From: JAFGRU01 sp963665915
GTDB lineage: Bacteria; Desulfobacterota; Desulfuromonadia; Desulfuromonadales; JAAYDE01
Length of the DNA: 64,000 bases
Direction: 5' to 3'
Assembly: GCA_963665915.2 (NCBI GenBank)
Contig: CAXXSG010000002.1
Coordinates: 248,001 to 312,000, forward strand
Shown: piece by piece, positions 33,070 through 40,622 of the stretch
Numbering within the stretch: the first letter of the stretch is position 1
Layout: each line of letters begins with the position of its first letter
Notes under the pieces: generated by a model
The model's database searches: none
What the model saw: only the letters and a program-made list of their open reading frames with translations
Told to the model about the DNA's origin: nothing
Made by a program: the position numbers and the translations under genes

Positions 33070-34127
33070 CAGCCCATCTCATTCAGGAGTTTAATGGTTT
33101 CAGAAACGATTTGGCGGAGGGGGACCAGTTTTTTAGCGCCACCACGTTCAAATGCAACTTTCGGCATTCCAAAGACAACGCAACTCGCTTCATCCTGGGC
33201 AATATTTCTGGCTCCAGCCTGATGCATTTTCAGCATGCCCTGGGCTCCATCCGAGCCCATTCCGGTCAACATGATTCCAAGGGCGTTTGGGCCGACATCC
33301 TTGGCGACCGAGTCCATCATGACATCAACAGAAGGACAGTGACCACTCACTTTTTCCCCTTCCTGGCAGAGCACCTGGTAAGTACCTCCGCTCCTGATGA
33401 CCTTTAGATGCTTGCCTCCGGGGGCGATCAGAACGCGTCCGGCCCTGACTCTGTCCCCGGTTTCTGCCTCTTTGACTTCCATGGCGCAAAGCTGATTCAG
33501 GCGTTCTGCAAACATCCTGGTGAATCCTGACGGCATATGTTGAACAATAACCACCCCCGGCATGGTGGCCGGAAATTCGGTCAGGACCGCTTTGATGGCT
33601 TCCGTGCCTCCGGTTGAGGCTCCGATGGCAATGACCTTGTCGGTAGAGCCAACCAGATGGGTCCTTTTTTCAGAAATTGTGGCCTTCTGGACCGTTTGCC
33701 GGTCTTTTTTCCAATGGGCAACATTTGCTCGGGACGCGATTTTAATTTTTTCCCGCAGAGATTTAATCATGACTTCCAAACTCTGGGCCATGTTGGAAGT
33801 CGGTTTGGTGACAAAATCGACGGCTCCGGCATCGAGAGCATCAAGTGTGATTTGTCCGCCCCTCTGGGTCAGGGAACTGACCATTACCACGGGTAAAGGG
33901 TGTTGCGGCATGAGCCGGCGGAGAAAATGAATGCCATCCATTTTCGGCATTTCCACATCCAGAGTTAAAACCGTGGGTTTCAGCTGGACAATTTTATCGC
34001 GAGCCATATACGGGTCATGGGCCGTTCCGACGACCTCGATTTCCGGATCCATGCTCAGGCCTTTGACAAGAATCTGCCTAACCAGGGCCGAGTCATCAAT
34101 GATCAGTACGCGAATTTTATTTTGCAT
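33069..34127 (-). CDS. cheB: Chemotaxis methylesterase/response regulator CheB
   Basis: Removes methyl groups from receptors when phosphorylated by CheA. The receiver has D11/D12 and D57 (LTLDVEMPKMDG); the C-terminal methylesterase has the triad motifs GASTGGTEAI (Ser), VQHMPSGFT (His) and GMGSDGAQGM (Asp). I start it at ATG 34127 (MQNKIRVLIIDDS); the frame stays open to 34280 but those 51 residues overlap cheR and are unlike any CheB. The start overlaps the cheR stop by 11 bases, and its own end overlaps cheD. Length 352 is typical. Confidence 0.96.
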   Translation of the reverse strand: MQNKIRVLIIDDSALVRQILVKGLSMDPEIEVVGTAHDPYMARDKIVQLKPTVLTLDVEMPKMDGIHFLRRLMPQHPLPVVMVSSLTQRGGQITLDALDAGAVDFVTKPTSNMAQSLEVMIKSLREKIKIASRANVAHWKKDRQTVQKATISEKRTHLVGSTDKVIAIGASTGGTEAIKAVLTEFPATMPGVVIVQHMPSGFTRMFAERLNQLCAMEVKEAETGDRVRAGRVLIAPGGKHLKVIRSGGTYQVLCQEGEKVSGHCPSVDVMMDSVAKDVGPNALGIMLTGMGSDGAQGMLKMHQAGARNIAQDEASCVVFGMPKVAFERGGAKKLVPLRQIVSETIKLLNEMG

Positions 34128-34992
34128 CTGGATTCTTCGCCTTTTTATAAAGAGCAGGGCTGATATAAGTGTAAGCCTGCTGCTTTCTCCCCAGGGTTTC
34201 AGAATGTCCAATGAACAGATATCCATCCGGTTCGTTAAGATGGTAAAAATGTTCCACCACCTTCTTGCGGTCGATCTCATCGAAGTAGATCATGACATTC
34301 CGACAGAATATGATGTGAAATGAATTTTTGAAGGGATAAACATTATTCATCAGATTGAATCTCCGGAAGGTGGCTTCTTTCCTTAGGCGATCGATAATCT
34401 GATAATTTCCATTATCAATTTTTACCGTATATTTGTCCCGCAGGCTTTTGGGCAAGGAGTTTATTTTTTCTTCGCTGTAAATTCCTTTTTGGGCAATATT
34501 CAGAACATGCTGTGATATGTCGGTGGCAAGAATTCCAGCATTCCAGTCATGATGATCCTGGCCGAGAAACTCATCCAAAAGCATCAGCAGCATATAGGCT
34601 TCCTCGCCGGTCGAGCAGCCGGCGCACCAGATTCTCAAATCCTTTTTCCCTTTTTTCTTTAATTCGCTGGTCACTTCCGGCAAAGCGGTCTGAAAAAAAT
34701 AGTCAAAATGATCTTTTTCACGGTTGAAAAAGGTGTGGTTGGTTGAAATCCGGTTGACCAGCTCTTGAATATGAGCATTGTCATTATTTTTTACCAGATG
34801 ATCGTAATAATTCTGAAATGATCCGAAACCTGATTCGCGGATTATTTTCTGAAGTCTGGACACCAGCAAAGAACGTTTTTTGTCAGTCAGGTTGATGCCG
34901 AACTTCTGATGGATATAATCGCGGAAAAGACTAAACTCCTCTTCGGTTATCTCCATCAAATAATTTTTTGTCATGCTGCTTTGGACTGTCAA
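34117..34992 (-). CDS. cheR: Chemotaxis protein methyltransferase CheR
   Basis: SAM-dependent methylation of receptor glutamates. The N-terminal all-alpha domain (FSLFRDYIHQKFGINLTDKK) precedes the methyltransferase domain: VNRISTNHTFFNREKDHF, then LRIWCAGCSTGEEAYML, the SAM loop with the CheR-specific GCSTGEEAY motif, and IIFCRNVMIYFDE. The TTG start at 34992 follows AAGGA; ATG 34974 is an in-frame alternative. 291 residues at the longer start. It lies 150 bp from the receptor gene upstream on the same strand, across a large hairpin. Confidence 0.95.
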   Translation of the reverse strand: MTVQSSMTKNYLMEITEEEFSLFRDYIHQKFGINLTDKKRSLLVSRLQKIIRESGFGSFQNYYDHLVKNNDNAHIQELVNRISTNHTFFNREKDHFDYFFQTALPEVTSELKKKGKKDLRIWCAGCSTGEEAYMLLMLLDEFLGQDHHDWNAGILATDISQHVLNIAQKGIYSEEKINSLPKSLRDKYTVKIDNGNYQIIDRLRKEATFRRFNLMNNVYPFKNSFHIIFCRNVMIYFDEIDRKKVVEHFYHLNEPDGYLFIGHSETLGRKQQAYTYISPALYKKAKNPDAK

Positions 34993-35069
34993 AAGGGTGT
35001 CCTTTCCAAGGAAAACGTCACCGGTAACAGACTGATTATGAAAAAAAATTAATCAAATGGGTTTTTTTT

Positions 35070-35121
35070 GAGGGTGGAAAGGGGAACATGCGGTTCAAAA
35101 AATGAACCCCTTCCCACCCTC
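35070..35121. other. Strong nested hairpin between mcp and cheR
   Basis: GAGGGTGGAAAGGGG pairs with CCCCTTCCCACCCTC (one mismatch), and within the loop GGTTCA pairs with TGAACC. In the direction of transcription (minus) it is followed by A rather than T, so it is not a standard terminator; it may stabilise mRNA ends or tune expression between mcp and cheR. Confidence 0.55.
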
Positions 35122-35144
35122 TTCATGTTTGCAAATAAGGAATG

Positions 35145-36950
35145 TCAGTATTTCCCGAACTCGTTGTCATCAAGTGCAATGACATCCTCGGGCGCCCCAT
35201 TTCCCATGGAATGTTCAGAGGGACGGGGCATCGTTTCGTTGACGGCCATATCCATCTGATCCATTGATGGTTGGCCCTTGAGCTGAAACTGGCGAAGCAA
35301 CTGGTTCAATTGTTGGGCCTGGCTGGCCAACTCTTCGGAAGCCGCCGCACTCTCTTCGGCATTTGCGGTGTTCTGCTGGGTCACATTCTCGATCTGGCTC
35401 AGACCCTGGTTGATCTGGCCGATGCCCTGCGACTGTTCGTTGGATGCCGCAGCAATCTCGCCAACCAGGTCCGTGGTTTTGGTGATGCCGGTCACGATCT
35501 CGGATAACGCTTCAGCCGTACGCTGGGCGATGCCGACGCCGTTCTCCGCTTTTTCCACCGAGCCTTCGATCAGGTCAGCGGTCTCTCTGGCTGCTTGAGC
35601 ACTGCGGGCCGCGAGATTACGTACCTCTTCCGCTACAACGGCGAAGCCCTTGCCGTGCTGACCGGCGCGGGCCGCTTCCACGGCTGCGTTGAGGGCCAGA
35701 AGGTTGGTCTGGAAGGCAATCTCGTCGATGACCTTGATGATCTTGGAGATGTTCTGGCCGGAGGCGTTGATCTCGTCCATAGCCGTCATCATTTCCTTCA
35801 TCTGCTCGTTGCCTTTTTCAGCCGCGTCGCGAGCCTGGCTGGAAAGCTGATTAGCCTGGGTGGCGTTCTCGGCGTTCTGCTTGGTCTGGGAACTCATCTC
35901 GGTCATGGAGCTTGTGATCTCTTCGAGGGAACTTGCCTGTTCCGTGGCGCCTTGGGAGAGGGACTGGCTGGAGTCGGAGACCTGAGTCGAACCGTTGGAA
36001 ATCTGGTTGCCGGCCAACTGAACCTGGCCGAGGACGTTGTTCAGTTTTTCCGTCATGTTTTTCAGTGCATTGCCGAGCTGATCTTTATCCGAGGCGACCT
36101 TCACGTTCACATTCAGGTTGCCCTTGGCGATTTCTTCAGCTACGTCAGCGGATTTATCCAGACTTTCAGCCATGTCGTCGAGGGCCTGACCCAACTGGCC
36201 GACTTCATCCTTCTGGTCGAGCTTGAGACGTACGCTCACGTCTCCTCTTGCGATCTCTTCTGCCAGATGCAGGGCTTTGCGGATCGGGCCGGTGATGCTG
36301 CGGGATAAGAAGAAGCCAAGGCCGATAGCGATGACGAAAGCTACGATGACCATGGTGAGGATGGTTTTTACGACACCGCTGTAAACTGTTTCAGCACGGG
36401 CACCAAGGTCCGCAACAATTTTTTCGTTGTAACCCTGCACGGCATCGATGTTTGCGCGCATGGTTTCAAAGGCTTCAGCCGCGGGACCGAGGGTCAGGCC
36501 GAGGGCTTCGCTACGGCCGATGCGGGTATCGGCAATGCGGCCGTCGACTACCCTGCGGGAGAGTTTGGACCAAGTCACCCAGTCGGCCTGGAACTTCTGG
36601 TTGGCGGCTTTTCCTTCTGCGGTAGTAAACATGGCAGCCGCCTGGTCCCAGCGTTCCTTGACCTGGGCCACGTTTTCTTCGTAGTCCTTGACGAGATTTT
36701 TAAACTGGTCGGACTTGGAATCCGCAAAGATCATGGAGCGTTCGGCCACCAGGGCCTGCTGCAGATCGCGGTCTGCGGAGATAACCAGGTCGGTGATGGG
36801 AAGCCGGGTTTGGATGACCTCATCCAGTTCGTGGTTGATGGTTTTAATGCTGGAGTAGCCGGTGTATCCCAGTACGCCCATCATGGCGACCAGGATGGCG
36901 AAGCCGAGAGTGAGTTTGACGGCAATTTTGAGATTTTTAAACCAATTCAT
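35145..36950 (-). CDS. Methyl-accepting chemotaxis protein
   Basis: A 601-residue transmembrane receptor. The N terminus has a membrane helix (about residues 10-31), a four-helix-bundle periplasmic domain (SADRDLQQALVAERSMIF...), a second membrane helix (about 194-216), then HAMP (SRSITGPIRKALHLAEEIARG split here as ITGPIRKALHLAEE) and a second HAMP-like repeat (VAEEIAKGNLNVNV). The conserved signalling tip is complete (IDEIAFQTNLLALNAAVEA, then GKGFAVVAEEVRNLA). The last ~40 residues form a tail without an obvious NWETF-type CheR/CheB tether. The gene is visibly richer in G+C than its neighbours, with a run of GC-rich codons, which may reflect transfer or strong codon selection. Confidence 0.93.
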   Translation of the reverse strand: MNWFKNLKIAVKLTLGFAILVAMMGVLGYTGYSSIKTINHELDEVIQTRLPITDLVISADRDLQQALVAERSMIFADSKSDQFKNLVKDYEENVAQVKERWDQAAAMFTTAEGKAANQKFQADWVTWSKLSRRVVDGRIADTRIGRSEALGLTLGPAAEAFETMRANIDAVQGYNEKIVADLGARAETVYSGVVKTILTMVIVAFVIAIGLGFFLSRSITGPIRKALHLAEEIARGDVSVRLKLDQKDEVGQLGQALDDMAESLDKSADVAEEIAKGNLNVNVKVASDKDQLGNALKNMTEKLNNVLGQVQLAGNQISNGSTQVSDSSQSLSQGATEQASSLEEITSSMTEMSSQTKQNAENATQANQLSSQARDAAEKGNEQMKEMMTAMDEINASGQNISKIIKVIDEIAFQTNLLALNAAVEAARAGQHGKGFAVVAEEVRNLAARSAQAARETADLIEGSVEKAENGVGIAQRTAEALSEIVTGITKTTDLVGEIAAASNEQSQGIGQINQGLSQIENVTQQNTANAEESAAASEELASQAQQLNQLLRQFQLKGQPSMDQMDMAVNETMPRPSEHSMGNGAPEDVIALDDNEFGKY

Positions 36951-36980
36951 GAAATCCTCCGAAAAAAAATTTGATGTTGC

Positions 36981-37496
36981 TTAATCCGACGCAAGAGATA
37001 TCTGTTCCAGTTCTTCTTCATATAATAGACGTTTGACATCGAGAAGGATTTTGACCTCTTCCCCAATTTTTCCGATGCCCTGGATATAGGAGCAACTGTT
37101 ATTGTCGGTGCGGGGGGGAGGTTCAATCTGGTTATCGGGAATGGAAGCCACATCATTGACCTTGTCCACCACCAGGCCGACCGATTTTTCCTCCACGTTC
37201 ACCACGACGATACAGGTGCGCTCGTCGTAATCTCTTCCCGGGAGGGAAAAGCGGGCACGGACATCCATAACCGGGATGACTTTGCCGCGGAGATTGATGA
37301 CTCCTTTAACAAATCCGGGCATGTCCGGCACCTCGGTGATTTTTTGGATACCGATGATTTCGGTGACGTACCTGATTTCCAGGCCGTAGTCTTCATTTGC
37401 AAGCCGAAAGGTGAGAAACCGTCCCTTCAGGGTATCCTCTTCGATTCCGAGGTCGGTTTCTTCTTCGACAGGTTTTCTGGCCGTGTTTTCTTCCAT
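36981..37496 (-). CDS. cheW: Chemotaxis coupling protein CheW
   Basis: Adaptor linking receptors to CheA. After a 25-residue acidic N-terminal tail, the CheW domain starts at FLTFRLANEDYGLEIRYVTEIIG and continues to VINLRGKVIPVMDVRARF, which contains the conserved NLRG-x-v-P motif, and CIVVVNVEEKSVGLVVDKV. 171 residues. It is 30 bp upstream (in transcription order) of mcp and 78 bp after cheA. Confidence 0.95.
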   Translation of the reverse strand: MEENTARKPVEEETDLGIEEDTLKGRFLTFRLANEDYGLEIRYVTEIIGIQKITEVPDMPGFVKGVINLRGKVIPVMDVRARFSLPGRDYDERTCIVVVNVEEKSVGLVVDKVNDVASIPDNQIEPPPRTDNNSCSYIQGIGKIGEEVKILLDVKRLLYEEELEQISLASD

Positions 37497-37574
37497 ATAC
37501 CGTTCCTCCTTTAGTTCTATCCTTTTACAAATTGTTAAACTCTGCTTTTATGATTTCGGTCTATTTTGGTTCCA

Positions 37575-40067
37575 TCAGGCATTTGATGCCTGCAGTTGTT
37601 CTCCATACTCCATTTCAACCAGAGAGCCGATATCGAGAATCAGGCAGACATCCCCATTTCCCAGAATGGTGCAACCTGAGATGCCCCTGACATTTCCGAT
37701 GTAATCCGATAACCCCTTGATGACGGTTTGCTGTTGTCCCAGGATTTCATCCACTTGCAGGCAGAAGCTGTTTCCCTGATCTTCCATTACCACCAGGACG
37801 CTGTCTTCAATTTTTTCAAAGTCGGTTGATTTTCCGAGAACATCGCTGAGACGTCTGATAGGAAAGAACTTTTCCCGGATCTTTGCCAAGTCCTGGCCGT
37901 CCGGCGTGGTTGTGATGTCTTTTCTTGAAGGCCGGATGATTTCCCGAATGGCGATCAGCGGAACGATGCATTTGGTTTTTCCAACCCGAACCAGCATGCC
38001 GTCGATAATGGCCAGGGTCAGGGGTATGCGCAGCTTTAACTGGGTTCCCAGTCCCTGTTTGCTCTGAACTTCGATTTTCCCTTTGATCTTTTCGAGGTTC
38101 TGTTTGACGACATCCATGCCGACGCCGCGGCCGGATACGTCGGTAATTTTGTCCGCTGTAGAAAAGCCGGCATGGAAAATAAGGCCGAAAAGGGCCTTGT
38201 CCGGCATATCGGAACCGTCACCCTGGATTAGTCCTTGACTTATGGCTTTTGCCAGAATTTTCTCGCGATTCAGGCCTCTGCCATCATCCTCCACAATAAT
38301 CCAGACTTCCCCTTCTTCGTGGCGGGCGGAGAGTTTAACGACCCCTTTTTCCGATTTCCCGTTATTAATTCTCTCGTCAGGTGTTTCAAGGCCGTGGTCC
38401 AGTGAGTTCCTTAATAAGTGAACAAGGGGGTCGGTGATTGTTTCGATGACGGTTTTATCGACTTCGGTTTCTTCGCCTATCAGTTTCAGTTCGACTTTTT
38501 TCCCGGACTTAGCCGAGAGATCGTGCACCAGTCGAATCATCCGTTTGAAAAGGCCGGAAACCGGAATCATGCGGATGGTCATGGCCATTTCCTGCAGTTC
38601 CCGAATCAGTTTCCCCATTTGCTGAGCCGCTTTGTTGAAATTTTCCAGCTCGAGATCCTGAATGTCGGGGTTGTTAACCAGCATATTTTCGGCAATGACC
38701 ATTTCTCCAATGACGTTGATCAGATCATCCAGCTTGCCCAAATCGACACGAATATCCTGACGCTTGGCGGAAGCATTTGGTGCTTTGGTCTTCACAGGAG
38801 TTTTGACGGTTGCCGGAGGACTGTTTTTTTTCTGCTTTTGTTCATCCAGTGCTTCTTCAACCTGATCCTGGGTTACCTTTCCCATTTCAACGAGGAAATC
38901 CCCGACCGGGCGATTTTTCTTTTCAAGAACTTCGTCGATTGTTTCTTTTTCCACCAGACCTTTTTCCACCATGATTTCTCCAAAACGGGGGACGGCCAGG
39001 CCTTTGATCGCTTGAACATGTTTTTCGAGGTCTTCTATCTCTCCTTTTCCTCCTTGGCTGATGTCGGTCAAGGCTGTCTTGATGACATCAAGGTAGTCGA
39101 GAAGAAATTCTCCGGGGTTTTCCGAGGCGACTTGGGAGCCCTCCCGAACCGTATCGAGAAGAGTTTCTATGTGATGGGTGAGATTCTCGGGGTCCTGAAA
39201 TCCGAAAAAACCGCAGTTGCCTTTAAAGCTATGCACATTTCGAAATATATCTGAAACGATTTCAATACTTTCCGGGGTTTCGGACCATTTCAGCAGACCC
39301 TGCTCGATATTCTGCAGCAGCTCATCCGATTCGAGGACAAAATTATTGACCATTTCGGGGCTGATGAGGTCAGCCAGACTGCTTAAATCTTTCTCAGGTG
39401 GGTTCTCGGAAGTCGAAAGAACGACTTCCGCTGCAGGTGATTCCTGAGCGTTGTTCGGATTATCTCCCTCAGCGGCCTCCTGTGCGTTCGTTACAGCATT
39501 TTCCAGGAGTTGTTTCATTGCTTCCGCCTGGTCCGCCATGGCTGTGTCATCGCCATGATTTTCCAGGTGATCGAGTGCTTCTTTGGCAAAGTCGCAGGAT
39601 TGACAGAGCAGATCGACATGATCGTTCTGCATTTTTATTTTTCCCGCGCGAATGCGATCCAGGAGATTTTCAGCCATATGAGCAACGCCTGAAATATTGT
39701 TGAGTTCCAGGAACCCGGCACTCCCTTTCATTGAATGGAAGAGGCGGAAAATAGCATTCATAGTTTCGCCATTGCCGTTGGTCTCCTCAAACACCGGACA
39801 TTTTTTACAGCTCTCTTCCGAGTCGCAAAAAATGCAGGTTTGATCACCATTTTCGATAAATCCCGTCTGGAGCCAGCAGGGGAAATCAAGCTGTTGCCCA
39901 TGTCGGATGCAATCGGATTTATCGCAGTTCAGTGTTTCCCAGCAATTGGCGGCATGACAGCTTTGCCCCAATTCAATAATTGTTGGTTCAAGCTGGTCAA
40001 TCATGTCCCGACTTTCTTGAATAAAGTCAGCAATGATTTCATCTAGTTCCGAGAAACTGTCACTCAT
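37575..40067 (-). CDS. cheA: Chemotaxis histidine kinase CheA with Cys-rich insertion
   Basis: The operon's kinase, 830 residues from ATG 40067 (GGGAG upstream; a GTG at 40082 is in frame but less likely). A first Hpt has His111 (FHSMKGSAGF), but between its first and second helices (about residues 37-90) there are nine Cys, including the pairs CW at 42 and 64, a two-CW-like cluster. A second Hpt has His279 (VHSFKGNCGF). Residues about 360-410 resemble an MshEN-like repeat (FGEIMVEKGLVEKETI, VGDFLVEMGKVTQDQVEEAL). Then come the dimerisation domain, the HATPase domain (VHLLRNSLDHGLETP, VSGRGVGMDVV) and a C-terminal CheW domain. Kinase motifs are intact. A sigma-54 promoter lies just upstream. 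Confidence 0.95.
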   Translation of the reverse strand: MSDSFSELDEIIADFIQESRDMIDQLEPTIIELGQSCHAANCWETLNCDKSDCIRHGQQLDFPCWLQTGFIENGDQTCIFCDSEESCKKCPVFEETNGNGETMNAIFRLFHSMKGSAGFLELNNISGVAHMAENLLDRIRAGKIKMQNDHVDLLCQSCDFAKEALDHLENHGDDTAMADQAEAMKQLLENAVTNAQEAAEGDNPNNAQESPAAEVVLSTSENPPEKDLSSLADLISPEMVNNFVLESDELLQNIEQGLLKWSETPESIEIVSDIFRNVHSFKGNCGFFGFQDPENLTHHIETLLDTVREGSQVASENPGEFLLDYLDVIKTALTDISQGGKGEIEDLEKHVQAIKGLAVPRFGEIMVEKGLVEKETIDEVLEKKNRPVGDFLVEMGKVTQDQVEEALDEQKQKKNSPPATVKTPVKTKAPNASAKRQDIRVDLGKLDDLINVIGEMVIAENMLVNNPDIQDLELENFNKAAQQMGKLIRELQEMAMTIRMIPVSGLFKRMIRLVHDLSAKSGKKVELKLIGEETEVDKTVIETITDPLVHLLRNSLDHGLETPDERINNGKSEKGVVKLSARHEEGEVWIIVEDDGRGLNREKILAKAISQGLIQGDGSDMPDKALFGLIFHAGFSTADKITDVSGRGVGMDVVKQNLEKIKGKIEVQSKQGLGTQLKLRIPLTLAIIDGMLVRVGKTKCIVPLIAIREIIRPSRKDITTTPDGQDLAKIREKFFPIRRLSDVLGKSTDFEKIEDSVLVVMEDQGNSFCLQVDEILGQQQTVIKGLSDYIGNVRGISGCTILGNGDVCLILDIGSLVEMEYGEQLQASNA

Positions 40068-40128
40068 TGGAAATTCTCCCACGCAAATTATTAATAATAC
40101 CTATCTTTTTGAGGCTGACACTCCATCA

Positions 40129-40144
40129 AGCAAATTCCAAGCCA
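40129..40144 (-). promoter_or_regulatory. Sigma-54 promoter of the chemotaxis operon
   Basis: On the minus strand TGGCTTGGAATTTGCT (40144 to 40129) fits the -24/-12 consensus with exact GG/GC spacing. Transcription would begin near 40117, 50 bases before the cheA ATG. Confidence 0.8.
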
Positions 40145-40269
40145 CTTCAAATCTTGGTGCGGTTACTATTTTTCCTTGCTCTGTTGAAAGGTTTTGTTGC
40201 CTCGCAATTTTCACAGAATATCAATGGGGATAATTCAAAAAGAGGGAGGATGCCTTTTCGTAAACCATA

Positions 40270-40385
40270 TATTAATCTCATCTCTGACGCCAAAATATTG
40301 ACTTCTGGTTTCTTGGGGTGCTTCCGGAAAGTTCGTGCCTGTTAACAGCGTTCCATCTCCTCGACTCAGTTATTGTCGGCCTGAA
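40270..40385 (+). repeat. Dispersed intergenic repeat, copy upstream of the flagellar operon
   Basis: The core 40333-40383 (TGCCTG...GCGTTCCATCTCCTCGACT...GGCCTG) aligns with the minus strand of 26927-26978. Upstream words TAATC and TTCTGGTTTCTT match the other copy in order, with about 20 extra bases between. No ORF is credible. Confidence 0.45.
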
Positions 40386-40433
40386 TCCAGAAAAGCTCAG
40401 AATTCATGTCAGAACTCATCAAGGGGGATGCGA

Positions 40434-40523
40434 GGAGGCTGTTGGGCTTAGCCCGGGTTATTCTGTAAAAAGTTGTAACCGAGGCTACATTCTCGTGGTG
40501 ATTTGCCAAATCCGACAGCCTCC
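40434..40523. other. Folded element upstream of the flagellar promoter
   Basis: GGAGGCTGTTGG (40434-40445) pairs with CCGACAGCCTCC (40512-40523), 11 Watson-Crick pairs and one wobble. Inside, GGGC (40444-40447) can pair with GCCC (40451-40454), and ACCGAG with CTCGTGGT, giving a multibranched outline. It lies 40 bp before the sigma-54 site at 40563. It could be an enhancer site for the FleQ-like protein, a small RNA, or part of a mobile repeat. Confidence 0.45.
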
Positions 40524-40562
40524 CGGGTTTAATGGGGTTTAATGAAATAAAGGTTCTAGGCG

Positions 40563-40578
40563 TGGCACATATTTAGCA
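40563..40578 (+). promoter_or_regulatory. Sigma-54 promoter of the flagellar operon
   Basis: TGGCACATATTTAGCA matches the -24/-12 consensus with correct spacing (GG at 40564-40565, GC at 40576-40577); the -24 half TGGCAC is perfect. It would start transcription near 40589, about 35 bases before the ATG at 40623. Confidence 0.82.
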
Positions 40579-40622
40579 AAGTTGTTGTTGGAATCGCGTT
40601 TTATGAAAGGACTTCAGCTGTT

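Noticed and set aside
35595..36308. 237-residue open frame antisense to the receptor gene
   Set aside because: It is a mirror of GC-rich mcp codons, with no ribosome site and low-complexity Leu/Gly/Val composition.
38418..39254. 278-residue open frame antisense to cheA
   Set aside because: It lies wholly inside cheA opposite conserved kinase and linker sequence and has no family features.
40434..40523. Integron attC-like site, because GTTGGGC matches the GTTRRRY core
   Set aside because: The core is at the wrong end and orientation for attC, the partner RYYYAAC is missing, and no integrase or cassette is present.
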